55,592 nt of DNA from Victivallales bacterium (GTDB lineage: Bacteria; Verrucomicrobiota; Lentisphaeria; Oligosphaerales; Oligosphaeraceae), in the NCBI GenBank assembly GCA_017548425.1, contig JAFZAB010000084.1, positions 1 to 55,592 on the forward strand, in the 5' to 3' direction. Shown piece after piece: positions 8,082-16,547 of this stretch (positions are counted from its first letter, which is position 1; every line of letters starts with the position of its first letter). The notes under the pieces were generated by a model. The model was not told where the DNA came from, did not search any database, and worked only from the letters and a program-made list of their open reading frames with translations. The translations under genes were made by a program, and so were the position numbers.

Positions 8082-9626
8082 ATGGAATCATTTCTTGCCA
8101 ATCTCGCGAACGTCAACGACGCCATCAACACCTTCATCTGGGTCAAAATCGGTCTGGTGCTCCTTCTCGGCACCGGACTGCTTACTACGATCATTACAGG
8201 CTTTTTCCAAATCACCCATCTTGGTCATTGGTGCCAGCAGACGTTCCTCCAGCTCTTGGCAAAAGGTTCCCATGATAAGTCCGACAAAAACGCGGTCACG
8301 CAGTTTCAGGCGTTATGCACCGCTTTGGCGGCTACCGTAGGTACTGGCAACATCGCCGGTGTGGCCGCGGCCATTGCCATCGGCGGGCCTGGCGCCGTGT
8401 TCTGGATGTGGGTTGCGGCTTTTCTCGGCATGATGACCAACTATTCTGAAAATGTATTGGGCATCTATTATCGTCGCAGAAACGGTGAAAAAGAATGGAG
8501 CGGCGGCCCGATGTACTATCTGAATGAAGGATTGGGCGGATTCCGTGGTTGCAAGCAGTTGGGAAAAGTGCTAAGCATTTTCTTTGCGCTCTTTACGATT
8601 TTGGCTTCCTTTGGTATCGGCAACATGGGACAGGTCAACAAGATCGTCAAAAATGTGGAAACCGTCTTTTTCGCGAACGTCCAGGCTCCCGTGCTGTGGG
8701 GCAGCGGTGATTCGCAGGTGACGCTGGTGGCCGTCATTCTCGGTCTGGTGTTGGTCATCATTGGCTTCCTTGTTATTATCGGTGGATTGCATCGCGTCGC
8801 CACAGTGGCCGAGCGTGTCGTGCCTTTCATGGCTTTGCTGTACATTGTCGGTGCCTTAATCATCTGCGTCTGCCATATCACGACTCTTCCCGCGGCCATT
8901 GCGGCCATCTTCAAGTTCGCATTCGGCATCAAGGCCGTCGCTGGCGGAGCCGCTGGAACGGCAATCGCCACTGTCATTACGCAAGGTTGCAAACGCGGTG
9001 TTTTCTCGAACGAAGCAGGTCTTGGTTCATCCGTGATGGTGCACTCCAATTCAAACGTCAAAGAACCTGTCAAACAGGGACTTTGGGGCATCTTTGAAGT
9101 CTTTGCCGACACGATGGTTATCTGCACGATGACGGCTCTAGTCGTTCTCACTTCCGGCAAAATTGATCTGAATACTGGAATGATGACTCCCGGCACGAAT
9201 GACGCCGTTTTGGTCGCTCAGTCTTTCTCCAGCGTCTTCGGCTTCGCCGGCGGTTGGTTTGTGGCCATCGCGATGTTCCTTTTCGCTTTCACGACCGTTC
9301 TGGGATGGTCACACTACGGCAGCAAAGCCGTCGAGTATCTCTTCGGACTCAAAGCGGTCAAATACTACCGCATCTTCTTCTGCCTTCTCATCATTTCCGG
9401 CGCGGTTTTGACATCTTCTCTGGCATGGGATATTTCCGATACCTTCAACGGATTGATGCTCATCCCCAACTTGATCGGTGTCATCGCGCTTGTCCCGCTC
9501 GTGCATCGCATCACGCGGAACTATATCGAACGCCGCATCCATGGCAAAGAAATCGAGCCTGTCCTTTCATACGATCCTGAAATCCAGAAAGAACATGCTG
9601 AAGCCGTTAAAAATGGCGCGTTTTAA
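8082..9626 (+). CDS. sodium:alanine/glycine symporter (AgcS family)
   Basis: A 514-residue, highly hydrophobic inner-membrane transporter of the alanine-or-glycine:cation symporter family. It has the expected multi-helix pattern and the family signatures ATVGTGNIAGVAAAIAIGGPGAVFWMW (about residues 88-114, the substrate and sodium site) and GCKRGVFSNEAGLGS (about 305). It imports alanine or glycine with sodium. A glycine riboswitch and terminator directly upstream point to glycine as the regulating ligand and a likely substrate. The start ATG is about 30 bases after the terminator. Full length with no defects. Confidence 0.93.
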   Translation: MESFLANLANVNDAINTFIWVKIGLVLLLGTGLLTTIITGFFQITHLGHWCQQTFLQLLAKGSHDKSDKNAVTQFQALCTALAATVGTGNIAGVAAAIAIGGPGAVFWMWVAAFLGMMTNYSENVLGIYYRRRNGEKEWSGGPMYYLNEGLGGFRGCKQLGKVLSIFFALFTILASFGIGNMGQVNKIVKNVETVFFANVQAPVLWGSGDSQVTLVAVILGLVLVIIGFLVIIGGLHRVATVAERVVPFMALLYIVGALIICVCHITTLPAAIAAIFKFAFGIKAVAGGAAGTAIATVITQGCKRGVFSNEAGLGSSVMVHSNSNVKEPVKQGLWGIFEVFADTMVICTMTALVVLTSGKIDLNTGMMTPGTNDAVLVAQSFSSVFGFAGGWFVAIAMFLFAFTTVLGWSHYGSKAVEYLFGLKAVKYYRIFFCLLIISGAVLTSSLAWDISDTFNGLMLIPNLIGVIALVPLVHRITRNYIERRIHGKEIEPVLSYDPEIQKEHAEAVKNGAF

Positions 9627-9644
9627 AGATCTGGATTCACTGAA

Positions 9645-9717
9645 TATTCTGGATATTCTGGATTTGCTGAATAAAACCATTTCCAGAATCTCCAGAACTT
9701 CCAGAATATCCAGAATA
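9645..9717. repeat. perfect 18-bp inverted repeat built of tandem ATTCTGGAT units
   Basis: Positions 9645-9662 and 9700-9717 are perfect reverse complements, and each arm is a doubled ATTCTGG(A/T) unit. Further single copies of CCAGAA lie in the loop (CCAGAATCTCCAGAACTT). The transcript would make a long hairpin just after the symporter gene. There is no T-run, so it is not a classical terminator; it could protect the mRNA end or be a mobile repeat. Confidence 0.75.
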
Positions 9718-9719
9718 GC

Positions 9720-9760
9720 AGAGCCTTAGGCCATGAGCCATAAGCTCTGCCGCAAGCGGC
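9720..9760. repeat. REP-like double hairpin between convergent genes
   Basis: AGAGCCTTAGGC...GCCATAAGCTCT (9720-9748, imperfect) is followed by GCCGC-AA-GCGGC (9749-9760). The text GGCCATGAGCCATAAGC recurs in similar form at 14062-14092, again followed by a GC hairpin, so this is a dispersed element. It sits exactly before the stop of the minus-strand gene and may serve as its terminator. Confidence 0.55.
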
Positions 9761-10600
9761 TCACCGTGTTTCTTTGGCGTGCTGCGCAATCCATTCACGG
9801 CAGTATTCGACGGCGGGGAGGTCTTTGTTCACCAATGGCGTGCAGTGGAAGATTAAGCCGTTGATTTCACGGCTCTTCCACCATGCCAAAGCGATTTCCA
9901 ACTGATCTTTCATGAAACCGAGATCGAGTGGTTTCCGGTCGCCAAAATCCCACATGTAGATGCCGAGAAGCGTCGGTTTGTTTGGTGCCAATTCACGGTA
10001 TTTATGGAAGTTTTCCGGCAGTTTGCTGATGTCGGCTCCGTTCCATGTCCAGAAGAGGACAGTGTCCGCATAATCCAAGGCTGGAACGATGGTCGGTTTC
10101 AACTGTCTGGCGTACAGGACAATGCGCAATTCGACAGGATGCGGTAGTGTTTTCATCCGTTTCTTGAGGGCGTCCAATTCCTGCAATGTCAATGACGCAG
10201 GCGAAACAAGCGTCTCGCCGCCTTTGGGATCCGGTTGTAGAACATCAGGCTTGTTGTCGAAAAAATCGTCCAATTCGAACGCCGTGAAATTGGGATAGTC
10301 CGCCACAAGACTTTCCGCAAACGGATAGAGTTTCGCGTAGGTTTCTTGATTATGACCGATGACCCATCCGAAGCGTTTCATATTACGGTATTGCCACAAA
10401 TGCGCCTTGCCGCAGGTCTCCCAACGGACGGAACAAACATTCGGAATGCCCATGTAGCCGCAGGCGTGCGCCATGCCGATTGGTTCGCTCACGGGAATGC
10501 AATAGCAGTTGTTTGGACCGTCGTAGACGCCTGTCTCATGCCCCCACATCCATAGGCAATCCTGCAATTCGTTCTGATATGGCAAGTAAGAATTGTTCAT
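9761..10600 (-). CDS. uncharacterised TIM-barrel-like protein linked to a glycoside hydrolase
   Basis: A cytoplasmic-looking 279-residue protein without signal peptide. Alternating hydrophobic strands ending in acidic residues (FTAFELDDFFDN near residue 105, VELRIVLYARQL, TVLFWTWNGADI, TLLGIYMWDFGDR, INGLIFHCTP) suggest a (beta/alpha)8 barrel like glycosidases, with candidate catalytic acids in FELDDF and YMWDFGD. I cannot name the family. GGAG stands seven bases before the ATG. It begins 43 bases after the stop of the upstream GH28-like gene, so the two are probably one operon acting on the same glycan. Confidence 0.6.
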   Translation of the reverse strand: MNNSYLPYQNELQDCLWMWGHETGVYDGPNNCYCIPVSEPIGMAHACGYMGIPNVCSVRWETCGKAHLWQYRNMKRFGWVIGHNQETYAKLYPFAESLVADYPNFTAFELDDFFDNKPDVLQPDPKGGETLVSPASLTLQELDALKKRMKTLPHPVELRIVLYARQLKPTIVPALDYADTVLFWTWNGADISKLPENFHKYRELAPNKPTLLGIYMWDFGDRKPLDLGFMKDQLEIALAWWKSREINGLIFHCTPLVNKDLPAVEYCREWIAQHAKETR

Positions 10601-10643
10601 TTTTGACTCCAGAATTTTTTCTGTTTATCGCAACTATAATCGG

Positions 10644-12155
10644 TCACTCTTCCGCCTGTATGTTCTCGCAGAATTCACCGAGCTGGAGGTCATAGTCTCC
10701 CTTCCGCAGTTTTCTGCCGTTGAGTTGGAAATTCCGGATGATGACATTTCGCGTCGGATGCTTCGCGTCAAAGCCGCAGAAGTAGAATCTGGGCCGCTTG
10801 TTCGAGATGAGACGGATGTTTTCGAAGATAAGATTCTCGTTGATGCCGCGACGGCCGCCGCCGGCCGAATATTCCGGGTGGAATTGAACGATTGAACAGC
10901 CGACCGCCGGTTGATAGTCGCGGATGACAGGCTTGTAGGTCTCCGCATCCGAGCCTTGGATGGCTGGCGGCGGGATGACGTCGTCAAACTCGATGTCGAT
11001 GTTGCTCCAGATGATATCGTGGACTCTGGCGTAATCGACATTGCAACAGTCCATGATGACGCCCAAGGCGTGGATGATTTGGCAATTTTCGAACCGCACA
11101 TGGCAAATCTCTTCAGCGCGTGTTTCGGCGCCGATCTCAAGGCTTTTGCCCCAGTCGTTCCAGATGACGCAATCGCGCACGAGAACATGGCGGAAGTTCT
11201 CGTAGTTGCCGCCTTTGTAGTGCATCGCCGTCTGAACGGCGGCCTCCACGTCGCCTTCGTAGTAGCAGTCGAAGCCTTTGACGCAGACGGCGTCGTCGAA
11301 CGTCCGCAAGAAGCAATGGTCAATCAAAACATTCTCGCAATTATGCATGTCGATGCCGTCGGAATTGTAGCGCCAGCAACCGATGATTTTCACATTGGAA
11401 ATGCTGATATTACGGCATCCGATAGGACGGATGTTATAGACCAGACTGTCACGGATGGTGATGCCGTCGATGACGACGTTGGTGCAGTATTCCAACTGGA
11501 TGGTATGCAGTCGCGTTGCGTTGTTCACGGCGGCATTGTTATGCTCTTCATTAGCCTCGAAATGAATGGTTTCGCGATTGTGGCTGTTGTCGAGAATGCC
11601 CCGTCCAAGAATACGGATGTTTTTCGCGTCAAAGGCACGAATGCATGCGAAAACCACAGCACCTTCGTCGATGAAAAGCGTCTGCCCGTCTTTCAGATCG
11701 ATCATGCCGACTTCATGAATGCCACGGCCGTAATAAATGACCGATGGATCGTCAGGGGAGATTCCATAGTCCGCCGGCGGGTCGATGAAGAAATGCAGGG
11801 CGTTGTGGCGTCCATCTGGCTCGAATGTGAAGTAGGCGTTGCCGGGAATGGTGAAATGCGCCACGCCGTCGCGCATCTCCGGCTTGACGCCAAGCGACAA
11901 CGGACGGACAACGGCGTGGGCGAGAGGCTTGTGGCGGAGGGAGGCCACTTCAATGGTCAACGGCTCGTCTGCGGCGAGGGAAACGAACGCGGCCTCTTCG
12001 CTCTGATCCAATTGGCGCTGATGGCCGGGCCAGCGACGGTTGTAAGGTTCCTTCGAAACGCGGGCGAAGTTGAGCGGCACAGGCTGGCCGTTGATTTTTA
12101 CGGCGTAGTCCGCTGGCGGCGGGGTGGTTTCAGTGACAGGATAGATTTTGAACAT
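10644..12155 (-). CDS. parallel beta-helix glycoside hydrolase, GH28/GH49-like
   Basis: A 503-residue protein whose C-terminal two thirds are a right-handed beta-helix with repeated strands such as NIRILGRGILDNS, NVVIDGITIRDS, NISISNVKIIGC and NVLIDHCFLRTF. Motifs resemble polygalacturonase family GH28: NSDGID (about residue 260) and FDDAVCVKG (about 285) carry the three catalytic aspartates. The usual GHG and RIK motifs are not clear, and the position of the former is occupied by WGKSLEIGAET. The N-terminal 120 residues form a beta domain like those in GH49-type dextranases. No signal peptide is seen. Substrate is likely a plant or host polysaccharide oligomer but is not determined. It is the first gene of a two-gene run with the barrel-like protein downstream. 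Confidence 0.7.
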   Translation of the reverse strand: MFKIYPVTETTPPPADYAVKINGQPVPLNFARVSKEPYNRRWPGHQRQLDQSEEAAFVSLAADEPLTIEVASLRHKPLAHAVVRPLSLGVKPEMRDGVAHFTIPGNAYFTFEPDGRHNALHFFIDPPADYGISPDDPSVIYYGRGIHEVGMIDLKDGQTLFIDEGAVVFACIRAFDAKNIRILGRGILDNSHNRETIHFEANEEHNNAAVNNATRLHTIQLEYCTNVVIDGITIRDSLVYNIRPIGCRNISISNVKIIGCWRYNSDGIDMHNCENVLIDHCFLRTFDDAVCVKGFDCYYEGDVEAAVQTAMHYKGGNYENFRHVLVRDCVIWNDWGKSLEIGAETRAEEICHVRFENCQIIHALGVIMDCCNVDYARVHDIIWSNIDIEFDDVIPPPAIQGSDAETYKPVIRDYQPAVGCSIVQFHPEYSAGGGRRGINENLIFENIRLISNKRPRFYFCGFDAKHPTRNVIIRNFQLNGRKLRKGDYDLQLGEFCENIQAEE

Positions 12156-12212
12156 AGTGTGAACGAATCCTCCAAATGTTTATCGTATTTGAGTATGAAG
12201 TGCAGAGGGCTG

Positions 12213-12656
12213 TTACAAGGCTTTTAAGTAAAGGATGATGTCATGCCCTTTTTGGTTTACATAGACATATCCATCTGTTTCAAAGCCAAGCTTTTCGTGG
12301 AGCCTGATGCTTGACAGATTGTCGGTACGAACTTGCTGCTGGATGATTTGGTATCCTTTTTCTCTGGCGTATGTTAATAGAAGACGCATGGCGTCGGCGG
12401 CATATCCATGACGTCTTTGGTCTGCAAAAATCTCCACACCGATCGAGGCGACGCTTGTGCTGTGTTCATACAACGAAATCGAGCCAACGATTGTTGTATC
12501 ATTCACAACGGCAAACATTTCAAAATACTTTCCGTTGTATGAATTGGTTTTCCATTCATTGATCAGCGAAAGAATCTCTTCTTTGCTTTTGTTATATAAT
12601 TGATTGGCCTGCAGAAGCTCTGCATCGTTTTCCGTGAAATGACGTAATGTAATCAT
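12213..12656 (-). CDS. GNAT family N-acetyltransferase (RimJ/RimL type)
   Basis: A 147-residue protein with the GNAT fold. Strand beta-4 and the acetyl-CoA loop appear as ASIGVEIFADQRRHGYAADA (about residues 68-87), followed by the helix AMRLLLTYAREKGY and the C-terminal strand segment LHEKLGFETDGYV. It transfers an acetyl group from acetyl-CoA to an amine on a small molecule, peptide or ribosomal protein; the target is unknown. GAGG precedes the ATG. It is more AT-rich than the sugar-enzyme genes around it and resembles Bacillota acetyltransferases, so it may be a recent insertion between them. Confidence 0.8.
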   Translation of the reverse strand: MITLRHFTENDAELLQANQLYNKSKEEILSLINEWKTNSYNGKYFEMFAVVNDTTIVGSISLYEHSTSVASIGVEIFADQRRHGYAADAMRLLLTYAREKGYQIIQQQVRTDNLSSIRLHEKLGFETDGYVYVNQKGHDIILYLKAL

Positions 12657-12715
12657 GCAGGCCTCTTTTTATACAACATTGGATGAGACAAATGAACGGA
12701 TGAGACGTTTTGAGA

Positions 12716-13750
12716 TTACTGCCGCCATGCGGCGGAGATTTTCGCGAAAGCGTCGCGATAGCGTGTATCTGGCTTGTCGGCGGCGGGGCCGAGCGTGGGG
12801 CAGATCCACGCACCTTCTTCGAATTCGTTCCAGGCAAATGTCAAGACATGGCCTGTCGGGCAGAGATCGCGATGCTGCTCTGTCCATGATTTGAGGCGAT
12901 TGGCGGCTGCGAACAGCTCTTCGGTGGTGGCTGGAGGTGTATAGACGCCTTCCGGATAAGTCACCCATGGCACGGTATGCTTGATGCGTGGAGTCGGATT
13001 CCAGCCCATGGAGAAATGCGGGATGACGGGCAGGCCGTTACTGGCCCGTACATCGTTGCGGGCCAATTCCTGCTCAAAGAATTCGTTCCATGTCTTGGCC
13101 TGCGTGGTGGCTCCCGCATATGCGGAGAGGGCCTGCACTTTCGTTGCGTCTGTGGGCGAAATTCTGTCTGTCAGCATGACGGCGTATGGTTCGGCGACGC
13201 CTACGTTTTTGCAGCAAGTGCGCAGCCGTTCAATCAAATCCTGCCACGGACCGGGGAAGAGATAAACCAGTGGTCGCCCGTCGATTTTTTCATAATAGGG
13301 CTGTTTCATCGTTTCAGCCAGATCCGCAAGTTCTTCATCCGTATAGGGATGGCATGTGATGAGAATGGCGCAGAGGCCAATCTGGTCGCGCAATGGGCTG
13401 GCCAGATGCTTGAGGCGGGCATCGACCAATTCACAGACGGTGTCATCGACGGTGGCGGCTTGTCCGCCCAAGACATGATCCGCATGCGGCTTACGATCAT
13501 ACCAGCAGTAGGCGAAATAGTCGATGCCGGCGGCGATGGCGTGTCGCAGTTCGATTTCGTAATCCGCGACCGTTCGCTCACGATATAGAATCGTGTCGGG
13601 AGATGTTTCGATAGCGTAATACGGCGTGCGGTCGCGGAATTCGCGTGGCCCGAGCGATTGCGTGGCGTAACGCCCGAAAAAAGTGGTTTCCGATGGGACG
13701 CTGCAGTCCCAGTTGATGACGCCGATGCGGGTGAAAGGTGAGTTTGACAT
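12716..13750 (-). CDS. GH99-like / WbsX-type glycoside hydrolase
   Basis: About 344 residues from the ATG at 13750 (MSNSPFTRIGVINWDCSVP); the frame stays open further upstream to 14074, but that part runs through repeat DNA. Family features are the early FGRYATQSLGPREFRDRTPYY, the strand IDYFAYCWYDRK (about residue 75), where WbsX proteins have a YHYWF-like block, and the closing FAWNEFEEGAWICPTLG, matching the NEW/NEWAEG block with its catalytic-region glutamate. These proteins cut or remodel mannose-type glycans, but function varies widely. No signal peptide. A GTCCA-A-TGGAC palindrome lies at 13762-13772 just upstream and a TATTATAG -10-like box further up. Confidence 0.65.
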   Translation of the reverse strand: MSNSPFTRIGVINWDCSVPSETTFFGRYATQSLGPREFRDRTPYYAIETSPDTILYRERTVADYEIELRHAIAAGIDYFAYCWYDRKPHADHVLGGQAATVDDTVCELVDARLKHLASPLRDQIGLCAILITCHPYTDEELADLAETMKQPYYEKIDGRPLVYLFPGPWQDLIERLRTCCKNVGVAEPYAVMLTDRISPTDATKVQALSAYAGATTQAKTWNEFFEQELARNDVRASNGLPVIPHFSMGWNPTPRIKHTVPWVTYPEGVYTPPATTEELFAAANRLKSWTEQHRDLCPTGHVLTFAWNEFEEGAWICPTLGPAADKPDTRYRDAFAKISAAWRQ

Positions 13751-13861
13751 GATGGGTGAATGTCCAATGGACGTTAGTGGTTTGTTTTCGTTTCTTTCTA
13801 TAATAACAGAAGGATTGTGGAAAATCAAGTTTTCAAGAGGGCCATTGGCGTGGTAACGACG

Positions 13862-14054
13862 GCATCCCGCTAATACTCCTGACTTAAGCCCCGTAGGGGC
13901 GACTGGACCCCAGCCGTGGGTGAGCGAAGCGTAACCCACGGAAAGAACGATAATCATAACAGAACCGCGTAGCGGTGGCAGAATCCTAACCGTGGTTTTC
14001 AACCCACGGGCATAGCGGTGGCGGGAACTAAAGTTAGGAGTATTAGCATCCCGC
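13862..14054. mobile_element. MITE-like insertion with 15-bp terminal inverted repeats and 9-bp target duplication
   Basis: The element itself is 13871-14045 (175 bp). Its ends, TAATACTCCTGACTT and AAGTTAGGAGTATTA, are inverted repeats with one mismatch. Both sides are flanked by the same nine bases, GCATCCCGC (13862-13870 and 14046-14054), a textbook target-site duplication. Inside are nested palindromes: CCCCGTAGGGG, CCGTGGGT...ACCCACGG, ACCGCGTAGCGGT and CCGTGG...CCCACGG. It encodes no protein, so it would need a transposase from elsewhere. Confidence 0.8.
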
Positions 14055-14061
14055 CGTTGAT

Positions 14062-14136
14062 GGCCATGAGCCATTAGCCATCGGCCATAAGCGCCGCCAC
14101 GGGCGGCTTGAGGGCGCAGGCGGGACGCACTGCGCC
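14062..14136. repeat. dispersed REP-like hairpins
   Basis: GGCCATGAGCCAT with further GCCAT copies is followed by GCCGCC-ACG-GGCGGC (14093-14107) and GGCGCAG...CTGCGCC (14113-14136). The first part matches the repeat at 9731-9745. No coding potential; together with the MITE it fills the gap before the restriction locus. Confidence 0.5.
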
Positions 14137-14175
14137 ACCTTCATGTTATTTTTACATCATGACAATAAAAATCAG

Positions 14176-14203
14176 TTGACATGCCATAATTTTGGTGTAC
14201 AGT
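14176..14203 (+). promoter_or_regulatory. putative sigma-70 promoter of the restriction-modification locus
   Basis: TTGACA (14176-14181) and TACAGT (14198-14203), 16 bases apart, lie about 80 bases before the half-size specificity gene in otherwise AT-rich sequence. Confidence 0.5.
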
Positions 14204-14281
14204 ATAGAAAAGGAAAAAATAGAGCGGTATTATTATTGATATGTGTTGTTATTTTTCCGCCATGACAAACGGAAGAAACGA

Positions 14282-14866
14282 ATGAAACTTGGTGAAATGG
14301 CAATTGTGAGAAGCGGTCTGGTTTTGGCCAGAAAGCAAGCTCGTGGATCGACAGGGATACGATATCCTTTGCTCAATCTGCGGTCAATCAGCCCCAATGG
14401 GAGCATTGATCGCAAGCAGTTGGATGTGTTCGACGCGGTGGAGCGTCTTGCACCGGAATACGTGTCGCGGATAGACGATGTCGTTGTCCGCATGAGCTCC
14501 CCCTACACGGCCGTTCTGATTGATAAAACGTCGGCAGGCATCGTCATTTCTTCCAATTTCATCATCATTCGATGCGATAAAAGCGTCGTTCTTCCTGAAT
14601 ATCTGTTCTGGTTGCTCAACAGGCCGGAGACGAAACGGGCCATCTATGAAAACACCAGCAGCAATATGCTCGGAGCTGTCAAAGCAAAGTTTTTCACGGA
14701 TTTCGACATGCTTCCCCTGCCGATGGAGGATCAACGGAAGATAGCCGCCATGAACGCTTTAGCGATCAAGGAGACACAGCTACTCCATCGGCTGGCCGAT
14801 GAAAAGGAACGGTATTATAATCAGTTAATAAACACTATATATGAAGAAATAAAGAGAGGTCAGTGA
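14282..14866 (+). CDS. half-size type I restriction specificity subunit (single TRD)
   Basis: About 194 residues from ATG 14282 (MKLGEMAIVRSGLVLARKQA); a GTG at 14243 in the same frame is less likely. It holds one target recognition domain and the conserved end MEDQRKIAAMNALAIKETQLLHRLADEKERYYNQLI, the central helical repeat that sets the spacing of recognition half-sites in HsdS. Full HsdS has two such halves, so this one would have to dimerise or combine with another specificity protein. Its stop touches the start of hsdM, as in many M-S pairs, so the two are co-translated. The complete hsdS lies 4.4 kb downstream. Confidence 0.78.
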   Translation: MKLGEMAIVRSGLVLARKQARGSTGIRYPLLNLRSISPNGSIDRKQLDVFDAVERLAPEYVSRIDDVVVRMSSPYTAVLIDKTSAGIVISSNFIIIRCDKSVVLPEYLFWLLNRPETKRAIYENTSSNMLGAVKAKFFTDFDMLPLPMEDQRKIAAMNALAIKETQLLHRLADEKERYYNQLINTIYEEIKRGQ

Positions 14867-14868
14867 CC

Positions 14869-16404
14869 ATGACTACCCGAAACGACATTGAACGCGTGCT
14901 TTGGAAAGCCTGTGACAGCTTCCGTGGAAAAATCGACAGCTCCCGCTACAAGGACTACATCCTTTCCATGCTGTTTGTGAAGTACTTAAGCGACGTCACG
15001 AAAGAAAAACAAGCCCAATACATGGAGCAATACGGTGGCGATGAACAACGTGTGGAACGCGCCATGGGGCGCGAGCGGTTCGCGGTCGATAAGGAATCCA
15101 CGTTCGATTATCTGTATGACAACAGGTCCGAACATGAAATCGGCCAGAAGATCAATGTCGCCTTGTCCCATATTGAGGAGCACAATAGCGGAAAGCTCCG
15201 CAACGTCTTCCGCGCCATTGATTTCAATTCGCAAGTCGATTTCGGTGACGTGAAGGAGAAGAACGCCACGCTCCGCAACTTGCTGGAGGATTTCCATGAA
15301 TTGGATCTGCGGCCCAGCCAGCTGGGCTCCGCCGATATCATCGGTGACGCATACGAATACATGATCGCCAATTTCGCTTCCGACGCCGGCAAGAAGGGCG
15401 GCGAATTCTTCACGCCGAGCCAAGTCTCCGAACTGGTCGCGTCTCTTGTGAAACCGCAGGAGAACGACCGCATCTATGATCCAACCTGTGGCAGCGGCGG
15501 CCTGTTGCTGAAGGCGTATAAAAAAGTGCCGAACGGCAAAACCGCCATCTACGGGCAGGAATTGAACGCGCAGACGTGGGCCCTTTGCACGATGAACATG
15601 TTCCTGCACGGCGTGGATGACGCGCGAATCTGGCAGGGCGATACGCTTTCAAATCCGCAGAACATTGAAAACGACACGCTGATGAAGTTTCAGGTGGTGG
15701 TCGCCAATCCGCCGTTCAGTCTGGATAAATGGGACAGCGGCTTCCTGTCGAACGCGGGGCTTGATGCCAAGGGGAAGAAGCAGGAGAAAATGACGGCCGA
15801 GATGGATGTCTGGAAACGCTTTGAATGGGGCGTGCCGCCATCGTCTAAAGGCGACTATGCATTTGTCTTGCATATGCTGCACAGCCTTGACGCGGAGAAC
15901 GGCCGCATGGCGGTCGTCCTGCCGCATGGTGTGCTTTTCCGCGGGGCCAGTGAAGGGAAAATCCGCAGAGAACTGATAGAAATGAATCTGCTGGATGCGG
16001 TGATCGGCCTTCCGGCGAACCTTTTCTACGGGACGGGCATCCCCGCCTGCATTCTCGTGTTCAGAAAAAACCGCACGCGGGACGATGTTCTGTTCATCGA
16101 TGCGTCTGGTGACGACAACTATGAGAAAGGGAAGAATCAGAACGCCTTGCGTGACAGTGATATAGAGCGCATAGTCCATGCCTACGAGGCGCGGAAGAAT
16201 GTCGAGAAATTCTGCCATTGCGCGTCACGTGCGGAGATTCGCGAAAACGACTATAATCTGAATATTCCACGCTATGTGGATACCTTCGAGGAGGAGGAAC
16301 TGGTCGATATAGACGATGTGAAGCGGAACATCGCCGAGATTGAGACAGAGCTTGCTGGTGTGCAGGCCCAGATGAAAAAGTATATGGAGGAATTGGGGCT
16401 GTGA
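14869..16404 (+). CDS. hsdM: type I restriction-modification DNA methyltransferase (M subunit)
   Basis: A 511-residue N6-adenine methylase. An N-terminal helical HsdM_N domain (MTTRNDIERVLWKACDSFRG) is followed by the catalytic domain with the SAM-binding motif DPTCGSGGLLL (about residue 203) and motif IV NPPF (about 280). FFTPSQVSELV, the usual lead into the catalytic core, is present. It methylates the host recognition site and forms the core of the complex with HsdS and HsdR. ATG 14869 has AGAGG about ten bases upstream; GTG 14863, overlapping the previous stop, is the alternative. The C-terminus carries a coiled coil (VKRNIAEIETELAGVQAQMKKYMEE) for HsdS contact. hsdR is 4.2 kb further on, separated by the palindrome array and other genes. 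Confidence 0.93.
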   Translation: MTTRNDIERVLWKACDSFRGKIDSSRYKDYILSMLFVKYLSDVTKEKQAQYMEQYGGDEQRVERAMGRERFAVDKESTFDYLYDNRSEHEIGQKINVALSHIEEHNSGKLRNVFRAIDFNSQVDFGDVKEKNATLRNLLEDFHELDLRPSQLGSADIIGDAYEYMIANFASDAGKKGGEFFTPSQVSELVASLVKPQENDRIYDPTCGSGGLLLKAYKKVPNGKTAIYGQELNAQTWALCTMNMFLHGVDDARIWQGDTLSNPQNIENDTLMKFQVVVANPPFSLDKWDSGFLSNAGLDAKGKKQEKMTAEMDVWKRFEWGVPPSSKGDYAFVLHMLHSLDAENGRMAVVLPHGVLFRGASEGKIRRELIEMNLLDAVIGLPANLFYGTGIPACILVFRKNRTRDDVLFIDASGDDNYEKGKNQNALRDSDIERIVHAYEARKNVEKFCHCASRAEIRENDYNLNIPRYVDTFEEEELVDIDDVKRNIAEIETELAGVQAQMKKYMEELGL

Positions 16405-16547
16405 TAAAAGGTTTCCATGCAGATGGTTGCGGAGGCTTGAGTCTTCGCCCGACGGCTTCCGCTGTCGGAACTGGACAGGAAACAGTGCGTAATCTCAGAT
16501 TTTGATGGTTTACATATGAATATAAGCTATTGATTATAAGGATTAAA

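Noticed and set aside
10911..12227. A 438-codon open frame opposite the beta-helix gene
   Set aside because: It runs antisense to a convincing GH28-like protein, is rich in Asp and Val as expected of a mirror frame, and has no recognisable domain.
13751..14074. N-terminal extension of the GH99-like protein
   Set aside because: The frame is open, but it crosses the MITE-like element and repeat DNA; the family-like start is the ATG at 13750.
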